Positions 22,328-33,870 of a stretch of 64,000 nucleotides of DNA are shown in pieces. Numbering within the stretch: position 1 is the stretch's first letter; each line of letters opens with the position of its first letter. Made by a program: the position numbers and the translations under genes. This stretch comes from Anaeramoeba flamelloides (taxonomy: Eukaryota > Metamonada > Anaeramoebidae), in the NCBI GenBank assembly GCA_027625915.1, contig JANTQA010000015.1, forward strand, positions 9,887,001 through 9,951,000, given 5' to 3'. The notes below the pieces were generated by a model. It was not told the DNA's origin, did no database searches, and worked only from the letters and a program-made list of their open reading frames with translations.

Positions 22328-22905
22328 CAGTCTTTCCAAGTCTACCATAAAATTTTAAATAAAACAGAATTGAGTTTTCTATTCTTATTTTCCATTTCTA
22401 AAAAAATTCGGAAATAAGTGTTATTATTCCAAAAAAAAATTTCAATAAATGAGATATTATTCAAATTTTTGAAATATCAAAAAAAAAAATTTGAGGTTTC
22501 TTGAAGCTCTTAAAAATATTGTTCAAAAAAGGTAAATTTTTCAAGATTAGTAAATATTGACATTTTTTTTGAGCTTTTTGGGACTGATAATTTAGAAGTT
22601 TTTTTTGGATCTTGAATTTTTTTTTTGATGTACCAAAAATTTAAATACAGCTGTTTCAACTCAGGTGTGAATCGCACTCATTCGTTGAATGGTTGGGAAT
22701 CCTTCCAAGTCAATTTAAAATGTTTCCCGACAATTCAACGAATGAGTGTGATTCAGACCTGAGTTGAAACTGCTGTAATAGCTCATTTATTGAAATTTTT
22801 TTTTGAATAATAACTCTTATTTCCAATTTTTTTAGAAATGGAAAATAAGAATAGAAAACTCAATTCTGTTTTATTTAAAATTTTATGGTAGACTTGGAAC
22901 GGCTG
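22328..22905. mobile_element. Tc1-type palindromic element, family P1 (578 bp), with nested MITE
   Basis: TA at 22326-22327 and 22906-22907. Arms of about 127 bp at both ends are inverse: CAGTCTTTCCAAGTCTACC on the left, GGTAGACTTGGAACGGCTG on the right. A second palindromic element (22648-22775) abuts the right arm, so P1 was the host for a later insertion. Confidence 0.85.
22648..22775. mobile_element. Tc1-type MITE, family P2 (128 bp), inside P1
   Basis: TA at 22646-22647 and 22776-22777. Inverse ends CAGCTGTTTCAACTCAGG and CCTGAGTTGAAACTGCTG; arms of about 55 bp with a 20-bp spacer. Relatively GC-rich and little diverged between arms, so probably young. Confidence 0.88.
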
Positions 22906-22907
22906 TA

Positions 22908-25369
22908 AATCTAATTTTTAAGAAATCCTTTTTTTTTTTTTGAGATACTAGCCATTCAACAAGTGTAAAACATTATGTATAAATTTTCAAACTTATTATG
23001 ATAAAATTGTGTGATTTTTGATTAACTGTGATACTTGTTCTGTGTGTTTACACGGGAAGGGAAATTGTGTGTAAATTATATGTTTTGATACATTCTATTG
23101 TATTTAAATAAGAAAGGAAGTAATTTTATGGAGTAGAAATATAAAGAGGGAAATTGAATATACTTTTTCTAAAATTCATTAAAACCCTAATAAATCCGCT
23201 GGTTTATTAAATGAAATTAGTTGTGTTTTAAAACATTGTATATACTGACAAGCTTTTTGAACCTTGTGTGCCTACATATCAGAAAAGTCTCAGAGTTAAT
23301 CAAAAAAATCAAAAATTTTATCAAAAAAATCCTGAAAAAGGCAGAAATCGTTTTTTCATTTTTATAAAACCTTAATAAAAAAATTAAAAATTTGCTAATT
23401 GTTCACATTTTAATAACTTCAATTACTATTTGTTGTAAAACAAATGGAACTAAATTTTCATTCAGATTTCCAAAAAAAGATATTATAAATCAGGGAACAT
23501 TTCAAGTTTTTTTAATTCCCATATTCAGCTCAAATTTACCCCATTTTTAGAATTGAGGACTTTGGTAATTTATTTTAAATTCTTTGATATATTATTTTTT
23601 TTCGAAAGCTGAATGAAAAATTCAATTTTTTTATTTTTCACTTAATATTATAATAAATATTATTAATTAATAAAAGATCTTGGATCAAAAATTATTTTAC
23701 AAGATATTTAATAATTAAAGTTGCGAAAACCAAATTTCCAGGTTCAATTATTTTCAAATTTGAAAATAAAAAAATGAATGAATATTTTTTTCACAGTTAA
23801 GATACGATTTTATTATATTTCAAAAGTATTTTGAATTTAATAAAAATATTTTAAATAGGGAATCAATTATTTACTCTAAAAAGATTTTTTCAAAATTTAA
23901 ATTAAAAAAACACTAGTAGATTTATGAAGACATTTTATTTTCTTTCAAAATTATTTTAGATTTAATAAATATTTTTCAAAGAGGGAATTAATTATTTTGA
24001 TGATTAAGGAATTATTTCTTGTTTAAAATGGAAAAAAATATATATTTTTTTGATTATTCGTTAGGTTTTTTTTTTTTAATTTTTGAAATAAAAAGAAAAT
24101 TATATAAATTTTGGGTTTTTTTTAATTAGTAAAAAAAAAAAAAGATCCATAACTTATCCTGAAATTGAGAAGAATTGAGTTAAATATTTGATTTTAAACT
24201 ACCTGTTTAAATTCTGAAAAACCTAGTACACCGATGGACACCCTCGTTATTTTTTTTAGAATTTAATAAATAGAGTAAAAAATGTTATTTAATTCGATTC
24301 ATTTCAATTCTGGAAAACCTAGGGCACATTTATTACACTTCCATGAATTGTAAAAAATAGAGTAAAATTAATGATTTTAGTGATTTGTTTTAAATCTTTG
24401 AAAGTTAATTACACATAATAATATTGAAAAGTAATTAATTTTCCTTATTTTTATTTTTTAGATGAATATAGTGTTTTCAAAACGATTGGTTATGATCTCT
24501 ATTCAAAAAATGCCTAAACATTGAATTTAACGATAATTCGATGTTCTACCTATTTAAAAATTTTTACCCCCAAAAAACACCTTTTTTTCCATAATAAACT
24601 ATTTTTGATAAATTTTGACTCACTTTATAATGTTACTGGGAGTTTTTTTGAGGTTTTATTCCAGTATTCTTTACAAAAAATATTTTCAAATTTTTGGATC
24701 AGAATAAATTTTTCTAATTTTGCAAATTTTAGTTTTGATTTTTCAAATTTTTTTTTTTTTTTTTTTTTTTTGCTTTTTCAGTTTTTTCATTTTTTTTGAA
24801 AAAGTTTTTTTTTTTTTTTTTTTGTTCTTTTTGTTTTTCTTTCTTTTTTTTTTTATAAAAGATCATGTTGAAAAAAAAAAGAGATCTTCGAAAAGAAAAA
24901 TAATCACTAAGAAAATTTAGACTTTGTAATGTCTTTGAAAATGGATTTAATTATTCATAAAAAATCTTGTTGTTCAACTTTTTTACAATGAAAGTTGAGT
25001 AATAAAAAATGGGTAATGCGCTTTTCAAAAATTGTTACTCACTTTTTTTTAGTTTTTTGTTTTATTTTTTGTTAATTTTTAATATATCAGGCCTTTATAG
25101 ATTTAAAAGGACTTAAAAGTGAATTACAAATCATATTTAGTAATTAATTGTTCTTGAATACTAAAGGACAATTTTTTTTTTCAATTTATCATTTCATGTG
25201 AGTCACAATTTTTGAAAAAGAGTTTAGATACTTATAAAAATCTTAGTACACTTTCAATAATATATTCAATATCCTCAAGATTTTAACCACAATAATCTTA
25301 TATGTATTGCCAATAAAGCATATTACCAAGAAATAAATGTAAAATTAAGAACAAAAGTTTTTTTTTAAC
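22908..25369. other. Gene-free AT-rich stretch
   Basis: Runs of T at 24749-24772, 24801-24823 and 24846-24854. The motif GAAAACCTAG recurs at 24219, 24313 and, as GAAAACCTAT, at 61777. Parts of 24530-25040 resemble the interior of family G. No reading frame I would defend. Confidence 0.4.
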
Positions 25370-27707
25370 ATGAAATTTTCAATTATATTTTTTATACTCG
25401 TGTTTATTAATGGTAAGTATCTAAATCATATTTTGTTTGTTAATTTGAAGAATAGAAACTCTAAAAAAAATCTGGAATGAAATTATTTTACTCAAAATTT
25501 ATTTATCTCGAACTTAATTTAATCAATTAAACTTTCTATGAGTACTTTAATTATTATTTAAAAATTATTAATTTCATTTCTAAGAAATATGAAATTCTTT
25601 TTTATGAAACTTTCAAAATAATTACCAAAGGTACAAAAATAGAGAATGAAAATATTAAATATTACATTCTTCTAATGAATTTCAGATAAAATCTAATAAT
25701 TAATAATTCTAAATTGAAAAGCCAATACTATTTTAAAAAGTATTATTATTATTATTAATAATAATAATAAACATACAGTCAAGTTATTAAAGTTTGTAGA
25801 GTGTTGGATTGTTTTTTAATTTGTGAAATATAAAAAAAAACATAAATTGTGTTTCTTGAGGTTGGTGTTTTATTTGTAAAAACAATTGATTTTTCATATG
25901 AACAAAAAACTCAAAAAAATATAACAGTATTTTTTCACAAATATAAAGAGATTTCTTCAAATTAGGGGTTATTTTCTTTGTTTATTTTTAATACCTGTAA
26001 AAGATAATAAGGTTTTTTTGATTTGTGGAATATGGGAAAATTTTGTTGAATTTTCATTTCATTTCCCAAAGAAAATTACTTAATAATTATAAATTCTGAA
26101 TATATTCACAATACCTAACTCAACTCCTATTGTATTAATATGAATAATTTTATATTATCAAATTTTTTCTCATTCGTTTCTGATGAATATAAAATATTGA
26201 AATAAAAAGTTGCAATTCATATAAAAAAAAATATTTTTTATAATGAAACTGAAGGAAATCTCATTCATTTTTAATGATATTGTCATTTCTTTGATAAAAA
26301 TCGGATAATTGTTTTTAAAAAAATTAATTCAATAAAGAAAAATAAAAAATTCATGAATAAAAAAGTATTCAGCACCAAGTGTTCGCGAGAGGTTCCCCAT
26401 CTCACTAACTAACTTAGCCCTCAATTCGTTTATCTTCTGGGTTCGGAATGTGTCCAGGATTATTAAATTGGGTATGGTCGAATACACTAATTAATAATCA
26501 ATAGTTTAATTATATAAATCAATTTTTAAAATAATTATTTTTTTTTAAATTATTAGATTTTTTTTATTTTTTGCTAATTTAGTTGATGATCAGGTATTAA
26601 TTGATTCTGAGCAATATATTGGGATACATCATAATTTTTAAAACATTACAGAAACTTTGATGCAAATATCTTAATAATATCAATCATCATCAAAACTTTG
26701 TATTAATATTATCATGTGAAATTGTTTAATTTCTAGTCTTTGTTTGAAAATCTTTAAAAAAATAAGAAATAACTGAAAAACTTAAAGAGACTTTAAATCT
26801 ATTTATTATAATGTATACACAAATTAATTAAAAGTTTAATATTAATTATTTTCAAATAATTATATTTAAAGAGTATTTCCTCTGGTTTTAAGTTGAATTT
26901 TCGAGTTTTTATAAAATAAAATAATTATTTTTTACTTAATGTTTTGATTTTTTTTAGTATATTTTTTGTATGAAACAAAAATTAAAAATTGTACCAAAAC
27001 CTGCTATTTTGAATATATATATATATATATATTAAAGTTAAAATTATTCTTGATTTTTTTTCAAAATGAAGTAGATTTTTAATATTTGATTATTTCAAAA
27101 CTTTATGAATTTAATTTTAAAATATATTTTGATAGATTTTCTTAACAGGTCAAAAAGATTACATTCTTCTTCAAAGAAAATATTTGTTTTTGAAATAATT
27201 TGGAAATATACTGAATTCTGAACATTATAAAAAACTCTGAAAAATTTTAACAATAATAATTCAAATCGGAAAATAGCATTAAAAGTAATCTTTGTATTAT
27301 AGTAATCCGGATTTTTTTACTTCACTTTTCAATTCCAGGATGTGCTAAAAAAATTTTTAAAATTTGCTATTAGATCTAATGGGTGATTTTTTTTCTGGTT
27401 TATAACTGCTTAAAAAAAAAAAAAGAATAAAATCTGAAATTTTTATTTTATTTAGGTTTGTGTTGAATATAATACAAAAGTTTATATTACTGATAAATTC
27501 AAAATAAATAGGTAATCCCTCCCTTCTTTTTTAAAATCCCACTTAGCCCTTTAAAAGGTAACCCAATTGATATTTTTATAGAGGATTGTGGGAATTAGTT
27601 CTGATAGTGAATTATTCATAAATCAGTTAATCAAGCGAATAAAAATTAAAAAATATAAAAAAAAGTTCGAAAAATATTACACGAGTTTTCAAAAAGAAAG
27701 TAACTGA
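25370..27707 (+). CDS. Candidate small secreted protein, four exons around the 5S gene
   Basis: Exons 25370-25412, 26583-26593 (11 nt), 27456-27511 and 27584-27707 join in frame to 77 residues. Exon 1 encodes a textbook signal peptide (MKFSIIFFILVFIN) and ends at a strong GTAAGT donor. The mature part reads VDDQVCVEYNTKVYITD and then a basic helix-like tail (KRIKIKKYKKKFEKYY), stop TGA. The model needs an 11-nt microexon and the acceptor TATAGAG at 27583. The 5S rRNA gene lies in intron 1 on the other strand. Alternatives: exon 1 alone is real, or all is chance. No family recognised. Confidence 0.33.
26359..26364 (-). terminator. Oligo-T polymerase III terminator of the 5S gene
   Basis: TTTTTT on the minus strand, directly after the 3' half of helix I. 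Confidence 0.75.
26364..26486 (-). rRNA. 5S ribosomal RNA
   Basis: Read on the minus strand: 5' GTGTATTCGACCATACC, then CCTGGACACATTCCGAACCC, AGAAGATAAACG, GGGCTAAGTTAG, GATGGGGAACC and AACACTTGGTGCTG. These are the conserved 5S blocks (loop A and helix III, the internal control region, loop E, and the 3' helix). GTATTC at 26365-26370 pairs with GAATAC at 26480-26485 as helix I. A run of six T (minus strand, 26359-26364) follows at once and is a polymerase III terminator. About 122 nt. No second copy is in the window. Confidence 0.88.
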
Positions 27708-27834
27708 TGTTTTAATAATTTTCAGTGATAAGTATTTACCCCATTCTTTTACATCGTGTAAGCAATACTTTTCAAACAGGATGTTCTCACTTTTTCAAGA
27801 TGACTTTAGCCAAAATCATTCTCTAAAACAAGAA

Positions 27835-28767
27835 TTAGTCTTTTTTCAAAATTGACATTAAAGATTTACAAAGATAGTGCAAAGGCTGTTTCCCAAACGA
27901 GTCCTTCTGAAATAGATCACAGCCAGCATTTATTAAGGCAAGAGTTAGTTTGAGATTTGAGTTTGGGTTTTCTGACAGGATGTGTAAAGAGTTCGTGTTT
28001 TGTTTATTTGTTGCACTGACTGTTTTGGCTACCTTCACGAAATGTAAGAAAAAATCTATTTCAAGGTCATTTCTTGTGCAAACCCCCATAAGTGGCGTCC
28101 ACCCGTTACGTGTAGTTGAGTCCACGTCTGAACCAAATTTGAGGAACATTTTGAGTAACGATAAAGGTGCAATATTTTTTTGACAGATACAATTAAAAGG
28201 TGACTGCTTGTTTGTGGAATTACACGTGTTTGGGTTTGCGCCGATTTGCAAGAGTAACGAAATCAAAGGCACGTTCGTTGGCAAAAATTGGCAACACAAC
28301 AGTAAAGCTGTTGATCCGAGGTAATCAGGGGCATTTATGTCAACCCCTGTTTCGATCAACGCCTTTGCAAATTTTTCATGATTTTCAAGAAAACCATTTT
28401 TACATACATAGTGAAGCGCAGTCCGATGCTTTGAGTCTTTTCTTTTTGTTTCAACCCCAAGCGCAATTAGGTGCTCAAGTATCTTGATTTTTGGGTTCAA
28501 AGATTCACACACTAAATGAATTGCATTCATTTGCGATTTGATACCATATTGCACTCTTTGGTGAATATCACAACCAAGTGATATAAAATGTTTGATAATT
28601 CTCATTGGTGATTTACCTCTTGAGCACACCCACAAAAAGGGGCTCATCCCATAATTTTTGTCAATCTTATTTATTGTTTTTTTTGTAAATAGATTTTTCA
28701 GCTTGCTTGGGTTGCAGTTTTTGAGTATTTTGATTTCTTTGTGTGTCAATAAATTACTGTTCTTCAT
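27835..28767 (-). CDS. Ankyrin-repeat protein, 310 residues
   Basis: A single long exon. The ATG chosen (28767) is the first ATG in a frame that stays open further upstream. Repeats of about 33 residues follow from about residue 40: GMSPFLWVCSRG, NAIHLVCESLN, TALHYVCKNG, TALLLCCQF, WTPLMGVCTRN, NSLHILSEN and a last QPLHYLCKSL close to the stop. The spacing LL..G.DI/..N is kept. About seven to eight repeats make up the whole protein, with no other domain. Such proteins act as binding scaffolds; the partner is unknown. Base composition is higher in GC than the flanks. It lies convergent with the candidate secreted gene, with 127 bp between them. Confidence 0.85.
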   Translation of the reverse strand: MKNSNLLTHKEIKILKNCNPSKLKNLFTKKTINKIDKNYGMSPFLWVCSRGKSPMRIIKHFISLGCDIHQRVQYGIKSQMNAIHLVCESLNPKIKILEHLIALGVETKRKDSKHRTALHYVCKNGFLENHEKFAKALIETGVDINAPDYLGSTALLLCCQFLPTNVPLISLLLQIGANPNTCNSTNKQSPFNCICQKNIAPLSLLKMFLKFGSDVDSTTRNGWTPLMGVCTRNDLEIDFFLHFVKVAKTVSATNKQNTNSLHILSENPNSNLKLTLALINAGCDLFQKDSFGKQPLHYLCKSLMSILKKD

Positions 28768-28844
28768 GCCCTTAATAAACACAATTTTTCTGGATTTTGG
28801 TTTCTTGGTGTTAATATTGGAAAGGCTTGGGGGTTTATATTTTA

Positions 28845-29072
28845 TTACTTGAGAGAAAGGTTTAAAATTAAAAAAATGAAATTGTTTTCAATTTTGAACA
28901 AGGTGATTCTTTCTTCACAGTGTTTGTGATTTAACTCATCTGTAACCACATACCCGTAAGTTGACTGGGTGTAATTTGTTTTACAAAAATCCAAGTTTAT
29001 AATGCTAAGATCATTTTGATTCTCTCTTTTTATTAGGGATTTTTTTGAATGATAAAAGGGATCAAATTTCAG
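28845..29072 (-). other. Exon-like segment upstream of the ankyrin gene
   Basis: Follows an AG acceptor (AAAATTAG) and is open for 75 codons to TAA, with a protein-like core (STYGYVVTDELNHKHCEERI). No ATG, so it would need an upstream exon. It could be the end of a separate gene or a lost N-terminal exon of the ankyrin gene 78 bp downstream; the frames do not connect with any clear intron. Confidence 0.33.
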
Positions 29073-29646
29073 CTAATTTTCTTTTTTCTAATCCAGAGAC
29101 CTAAGTTTCATTAGGGCTCTTGGTTCAACAAGGGCAATTTTTGTCAATCTATTTTTTTTTTTTATAAAGAAATTAGGAGTTGAAATTTATAAGTTGATAG
29201 AAAACCATTATTTACAATCAAAAAAAATACCATATAAATAAATAGTAATTCAAAATTACAAACTTTTACTTTTTAAGGGAGTAGCCAAAGTAAAGGAAAA
29301 TTTTTCACTTTTTTTGCAATACTGAAAAGGATCAGAAAATAACATTTTTTACTCTGGTTGTAACTCATTGATTTTTATTATTTAAAGTACCTCCATTCAT
29401 AAGATTTTTTAAAATTTTTTTACAAAGTCTCAAAGAAATTGCTACAATAGAATGTTGAGTTGAATTACTTAAAATAGTGTTTTGAATGTTGAATGACTTA
29501 TCTTTTATCCTTATCTCAACATTTTATTGTGGCATTTAATTTTTTAATTTTTTCATCATTTTTGTTATTTTTTTAATCCTGACCACATAAAGCAATTAGA
29601 AATATTTTATTTATCTGTGACATTTGGGATTAATGAATTTTGTTAA

Positions 29647-30839
29647 GGGGGTAAGTACATTTTCCATATTTTGAGTGCCACCATTTATGTGAAACTGAAT
29701 TATTCAAATCATTTCTTTAGCCAAATACATTGATATTTTAATAAATACTAGAGTGGAATATATCCTAGTATTAGATATTTTCATACCAACAAAAAAAAGC
29801 AAATTAAAAAAATCAAAAAATCAATCAAAAAAAAATAAATAAAAATCATTTATTACTTGATCTTATCTATAACATTTTACACAATTACTTATTCTTTATT
29901 TGGTTTTATTTTTAATTCTTTATGAAATAAATTTTGTTTGGAAAATTTTTGATAAACAAATTACCTGTTTATTTCGAAAGTATTTCGAAAATGTAAATAT
30001 CCTATTTTAATTTATGCCATCTAATTTTAGATTGGGTTCAGAAAATCAGAGATTTTTCGAATTCTTCTTGAGAATAAGGGTTTATTGGATAAATTCGTTT
30101 GATTTTATAATTATTTATTTACAATTAAAATGTGAACTCAAAATAATTCTTTTCTGATTTGAATCTTTTCTTGAATTTTTCAATTATTTTGAGTTGAATC
30201 TTTTTGTAGCTGTATTTTGATTCCAAGAATTCAACCTCTTTATTTTAATTTTTAAAATGGTATTCATTTTTTTGGCTCTGTTCAATAAAAATATTTCAAA
30301 AAAGAATTTTGAAAGCAAATTTGTCACAAAAGGCTTTTTAAAATAATAATAAATAGTAATGGGGCGAGTAATTCAAGGAAAAAAATAATTTTTATTCAAA
30401 AAAAATAAGAAGATAAAGAAAACCAATCTTTGAAAATAGGCTTTTATCTTTTTTATTTTTTTTCATTCTTGATTTCAACAAATTTATTTGGAAAGGTGAT
30501 CGTTCTTGTTTGGTCTTCTAAAAGAAAATATTTGTTTCAAATACACACCTTTTCGAGTATATTTTATTGGTTTACTGTTTGATTAATTTCAATCGTTCGT
30601 ATAAACACATTTCAAGATCCAAAACCAAATTTAATAAAACCAAAAATTTAATCAAAAAAAATGTTCAAAAAATTGAAAATTTTAAGATTCAACTCTGAAT
30701 TACTTTGATTCTTTCTACAAATAGAGCGGTGGATGGCGTTTTGTTTCCAAAGTTTCAATATCTGGTGGCACTTAAAAAATATTTTTCAGTAATGTTAACA
30801 CAATAAAATTTTTCAAAATGGTAAAATGTACTTACTTCC
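29647..30839. mobile_element. TTAA-flanked family E element inside A2 (1193 bp)
   Basis: TTAA at 29643-29646 and 30840-30843; inverse ends GGGGGTAAGTACATTTT and AAAATGTACTTACTTCC. The matching site in A1 (2252-2255) is empty with one TTAA, so the boundaries and the target duplication are shown directly. A decayed inverse copy is at 19125-20040. No transposase. Confidence 0.9.
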
Positions 30840-31091
30840 TTAAAAATGAACAACAACATTACAATTGAGAGAATCATTAAAGGAAACATAAATGGGACGT
30901 AAATAGCTAGAAGAATTCCAAAAAAAGAATAATCAAGTCAAAAGATTTCTGGTTTAGGATTTTAAACACTTTGTTAGTGGAATTGGAGAAGTGAATATGA
31001 TTATATGTTATCATAGTTTAAACCACAAAATAGATACAAGTTTTATTCTAAGAATCAGAAATTATCTTCTCCCAAAAAAAAAAAAAAATTA

Positions 31092-31635
31092 AACTCCATT
31101 CCAAAAATTTGGACACACCCAAAATCAAAAATAGGTAAACAAAAACTCAATTTATTATATTTTTCCAAACTTAATAATAAAACGACTTTTAATCAACATA
31201 GTATTAATGTTTTTTTAAGTAATCATTTTCATACAAATATAAGAAATCAATATAAAACAAAAAATCAAAACAAGTGTGTACAAAATAAGGAAGCGAGCCC
31301 CAATGAAGGAGTTTGAACAAAAAATATATTGGTAGATTTGTTAAAATCACACCAACAATGGCTGATCGATCAAATGATAAGATACCATGGACCAATTGTA
31401 TGTGGATTTTTCTATTTAACAAACTCCACCCTAACCATCTATCAACCATCGATTGAAAAAAATTTCCAGATCTAACCAAACAGATGAAGTAACTGAAAAA
31501 AAGAAAATGAAAACAAAAACAAAAAAGATAAAAAATGAAATAGTTTGTTGAATTAAAATTACTTCCCAATTCGATGTTAATCATGTTATTGTTATTCTTT
31601 CAACTATATAAACTGTGTCCAAATTAATGGAATTA
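31092..31635 (+). mobile_element. Family M MITE inside A2
   Basis: Same ends and position as the unit in A1, so M entered family A before A1 and A2 separated. The 126-codon minus-strand frame over this unit is a by-product of the repeat. Confidence 0.75.
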
Positions 31636-31857
31636 AGTTTATTTTAATAACATAAAAATAAAAAAAAAAAAAAATATTTTATCAATATTATCTCGTTTTT
31701 TTTTTATTTGTTGAACATTACTAAAAAAAAAAAACATCAAATAATTTTTTTAAAAAAATTTTTAGAGAATCTACGATCATAGGCCACTAAAATAAAATAC
31801 TCTTATCTCATCTATCTCAAATTTTTATCATGTTTTATGGTGTAGCTACTCCCTTAA

Positions 31858-32459
31858 GTGTCTTTTTTAATACAGAAAAAATGAAAAATGATTATAAAGT
31901 GAAAAATTTTTCCAATTTAAAAAAGAGGTGTCCAGCAAAAAAATCCTAATAAATTATATATCAAAATCATTGTTCCCTTAAAAATCAAATTTTGAAAATA
32001 AATATTTTTATAAATTCAAGTTATCAATTTTAATAATAAAATTATTATTTTAATATTCAGTTCTATATACATGAAATATTGGTTTTTAGAAGAAAAATAA
32101 AATAAAAAAAAGCAAAATAAAAAAAATAAAAAAAAATTGGACCTTTTATTATGAAATTTAGTTTGCCAAAACAAATTAACTTTACTTTGAACAAATTTTT
32201 TTGAATTCATTTCTACTTGAATTTCTTGAATTGTTGCAGTAATAAGTATATCTTTTTATTACCATCATTTAAAAAATAAAGAAACTAACAAAAATGAAGT
32301 ATTGAAATTATTAAAAAAATGAGTGCTACAATTGATTACAAGTGATACTTAAAAGATAAAATCAAATAATTTTTGTAAAAAGTTTTGAAAAGGTTCCAAA
32401 GGAGGGTATTTTTACAATATACTTTAGGAATAAAAGTAAAAGAAGGAAAAAAAGACAAA
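31858..32459. other. Gene-free stretch with family L repeat
   Basis: Positions 31975-32175 align with 46225-46375 plus 46680-46720. A minus-strand frame starting ATGAATTCAAAAAAATTTG at 32210 reads MNSKKFVQSKVNLFW before dissolving into T-rich DNA; I do not call it. Confidence 0.4.
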
Positions 32460-32805
32460 ATTTGTTTTTAATTGATAATTAATAGAACAACCTGAAAACC
32501 AATTAAAAGAAGAAACCAATTAACTTTAAATAATTATCCATTTATTTATTTTCAATCAAACCAACAAACACAATTTAAATCTATCATTTTGATTATCATT
32601 ATCATCAGTGATTTTGGAGATCTCAAAACAAATTATTTTTTTCAACAAATTTTTCATAATTGATCATCCAAATAATAATCTATACCAAAAGAAAGTATTA
32701 AAAAACTTTTATTGTGTTGGGTCCTCCTTTTCATCATTAATAATTGATTTTTTGTTTTTTTAATTGATCTTAGTTTTCATTTTCAGGTTCTATTAAAATC
32801 CTAGT
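32460..32805. mobile_element. Family F element, decayed copy F3
   Basis: Aligns with the interior of F1 (shared CAATCAAACCAACAAAC and GTTTTGGAGATCTCAAAA blocks). A detached F-type end, CACTTTTTTTCCCAAAGGTTAA, is at 33070-33091. Confidence 0.55.
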
Positions 32806-33117
32806 CTGGGTATGTGAGCAAAAAATGTTGATTTTTTTTGTTATTTTTTTTTTTTTAATCTCCTTTTTCAAAAACATCATAAACAAAAGGTTGCCTGAAA
32901 TGTTAAAATGATTATTATCCGAACCTAGTGGAATAATTGGTTCAAAATTATAACTTATAGATATTCGAAAAAAGAATATTTAAAAAAATCGCCTTTTTTT
33001 GCTTTTATACAAGGACAAGGGCTTGAAGGTCACAAATTTACAATCATTTGTTGATTTTTTTCCCAGTTTCACTTTTTTTCCCAAAGGTTAATTTTACTTT
33101 GGGGTTCGTAAATTTAA

Positions 33118-33870
33118 GGGGTAAAGATCTTGTACCTAAGAAAAGAATAAGATTAGAGTTTGTTGTAAATGGGTGTCAATGATACAAGTACTGCATTGTT
33201 CAAAGGTCTCTCTAAAAAATATATTATAAATATTATTACACAATAAATTATTTAATTTTTCACTAATGATTACAATAGGAAAATTTTCATTATGCAACAT
33301 TTTTTTTTTAATTGCTTTTCCCAATCTAAAAATAGGAAACTCAAATAATAGTGTTTCAGTATTTAATAATTTATATTTGTAACTTCCACAAGTAACTATT
33401 TTTTTAATTTCAAATATTAACACAATTATCATCAACAGAAAAACCCAAAAATTGATTCTTTTGTTTCCCTTTTAAAAAAATTATTTTTAAAATCAAAATA
33501 TTTCATAGATTTCAGAAATAATTGGTCAAAAAACTCTCTTCGTTAATTGTTCAATATTTTGAAAATGATTGAATTTTTAATAGGTAATATAAATTTTATA
33601 ACAAACTTAAGAAAGATATTTTACAACTTTGGAGTCTGAAAATTGATAACTCAACATTTAAATTTATGGCAAAATGAAGATTTTATTCTGAAATTGTTGG
33701 ATTTTTTACTAAAACATTGATCGTTTTTAATTGATGAGATCAAAAATACTATTTGAACAATAGTATTTTTATAGACATTTGGAACCATGTAACACTATTG
33801 TGATTTTACTTCCAAGAACTACATACTTTTATCTTGGGCTTATTCTTGGTAATCACAATGCCGTATAGAT
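33118..33870. mobile_element. Family C element, copy C3 (753 bp)
   Basis: Between TTAA at 33114-33117 and 33871-33874; aligns with C2 throughout. The ends have drifted (GGGTAAAGATC on the left). Its right 31 bp provide the last codons and stop of the membrane-protein frame that runs in from the right. Confidence 0.65.

Larger units (their letters stand above)
29277..31853. mobile_element. TTAA-flanked family A element, copy A2, carrying element E1
   Basis: TTAA at 29273-29276 and 31854-31857; ends GGGAGTAGCC and GTAGCTACTCCC as in A1. Removing E1 and one TTAA leaves about 1380 bp, against 1374 bp for A1. A family M unit (31092-31635) lies at the same place as in A1. Confidence 0.88.

Noticed and set aside
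24521-24920. Frames rich in Phe and Ser
   Set aside because: They are translations of T runs with no start context or domain.
28200-28487. Plus-strand frame across the ankyrin gene
   Set aside because: Shadow of the minus-strand ankyrin coding sequence.
33136-33435. Minus-strand 99-codon frame
   Set aside because: Lies within MITE C3; the same region in C1 and C2 has no such frame.
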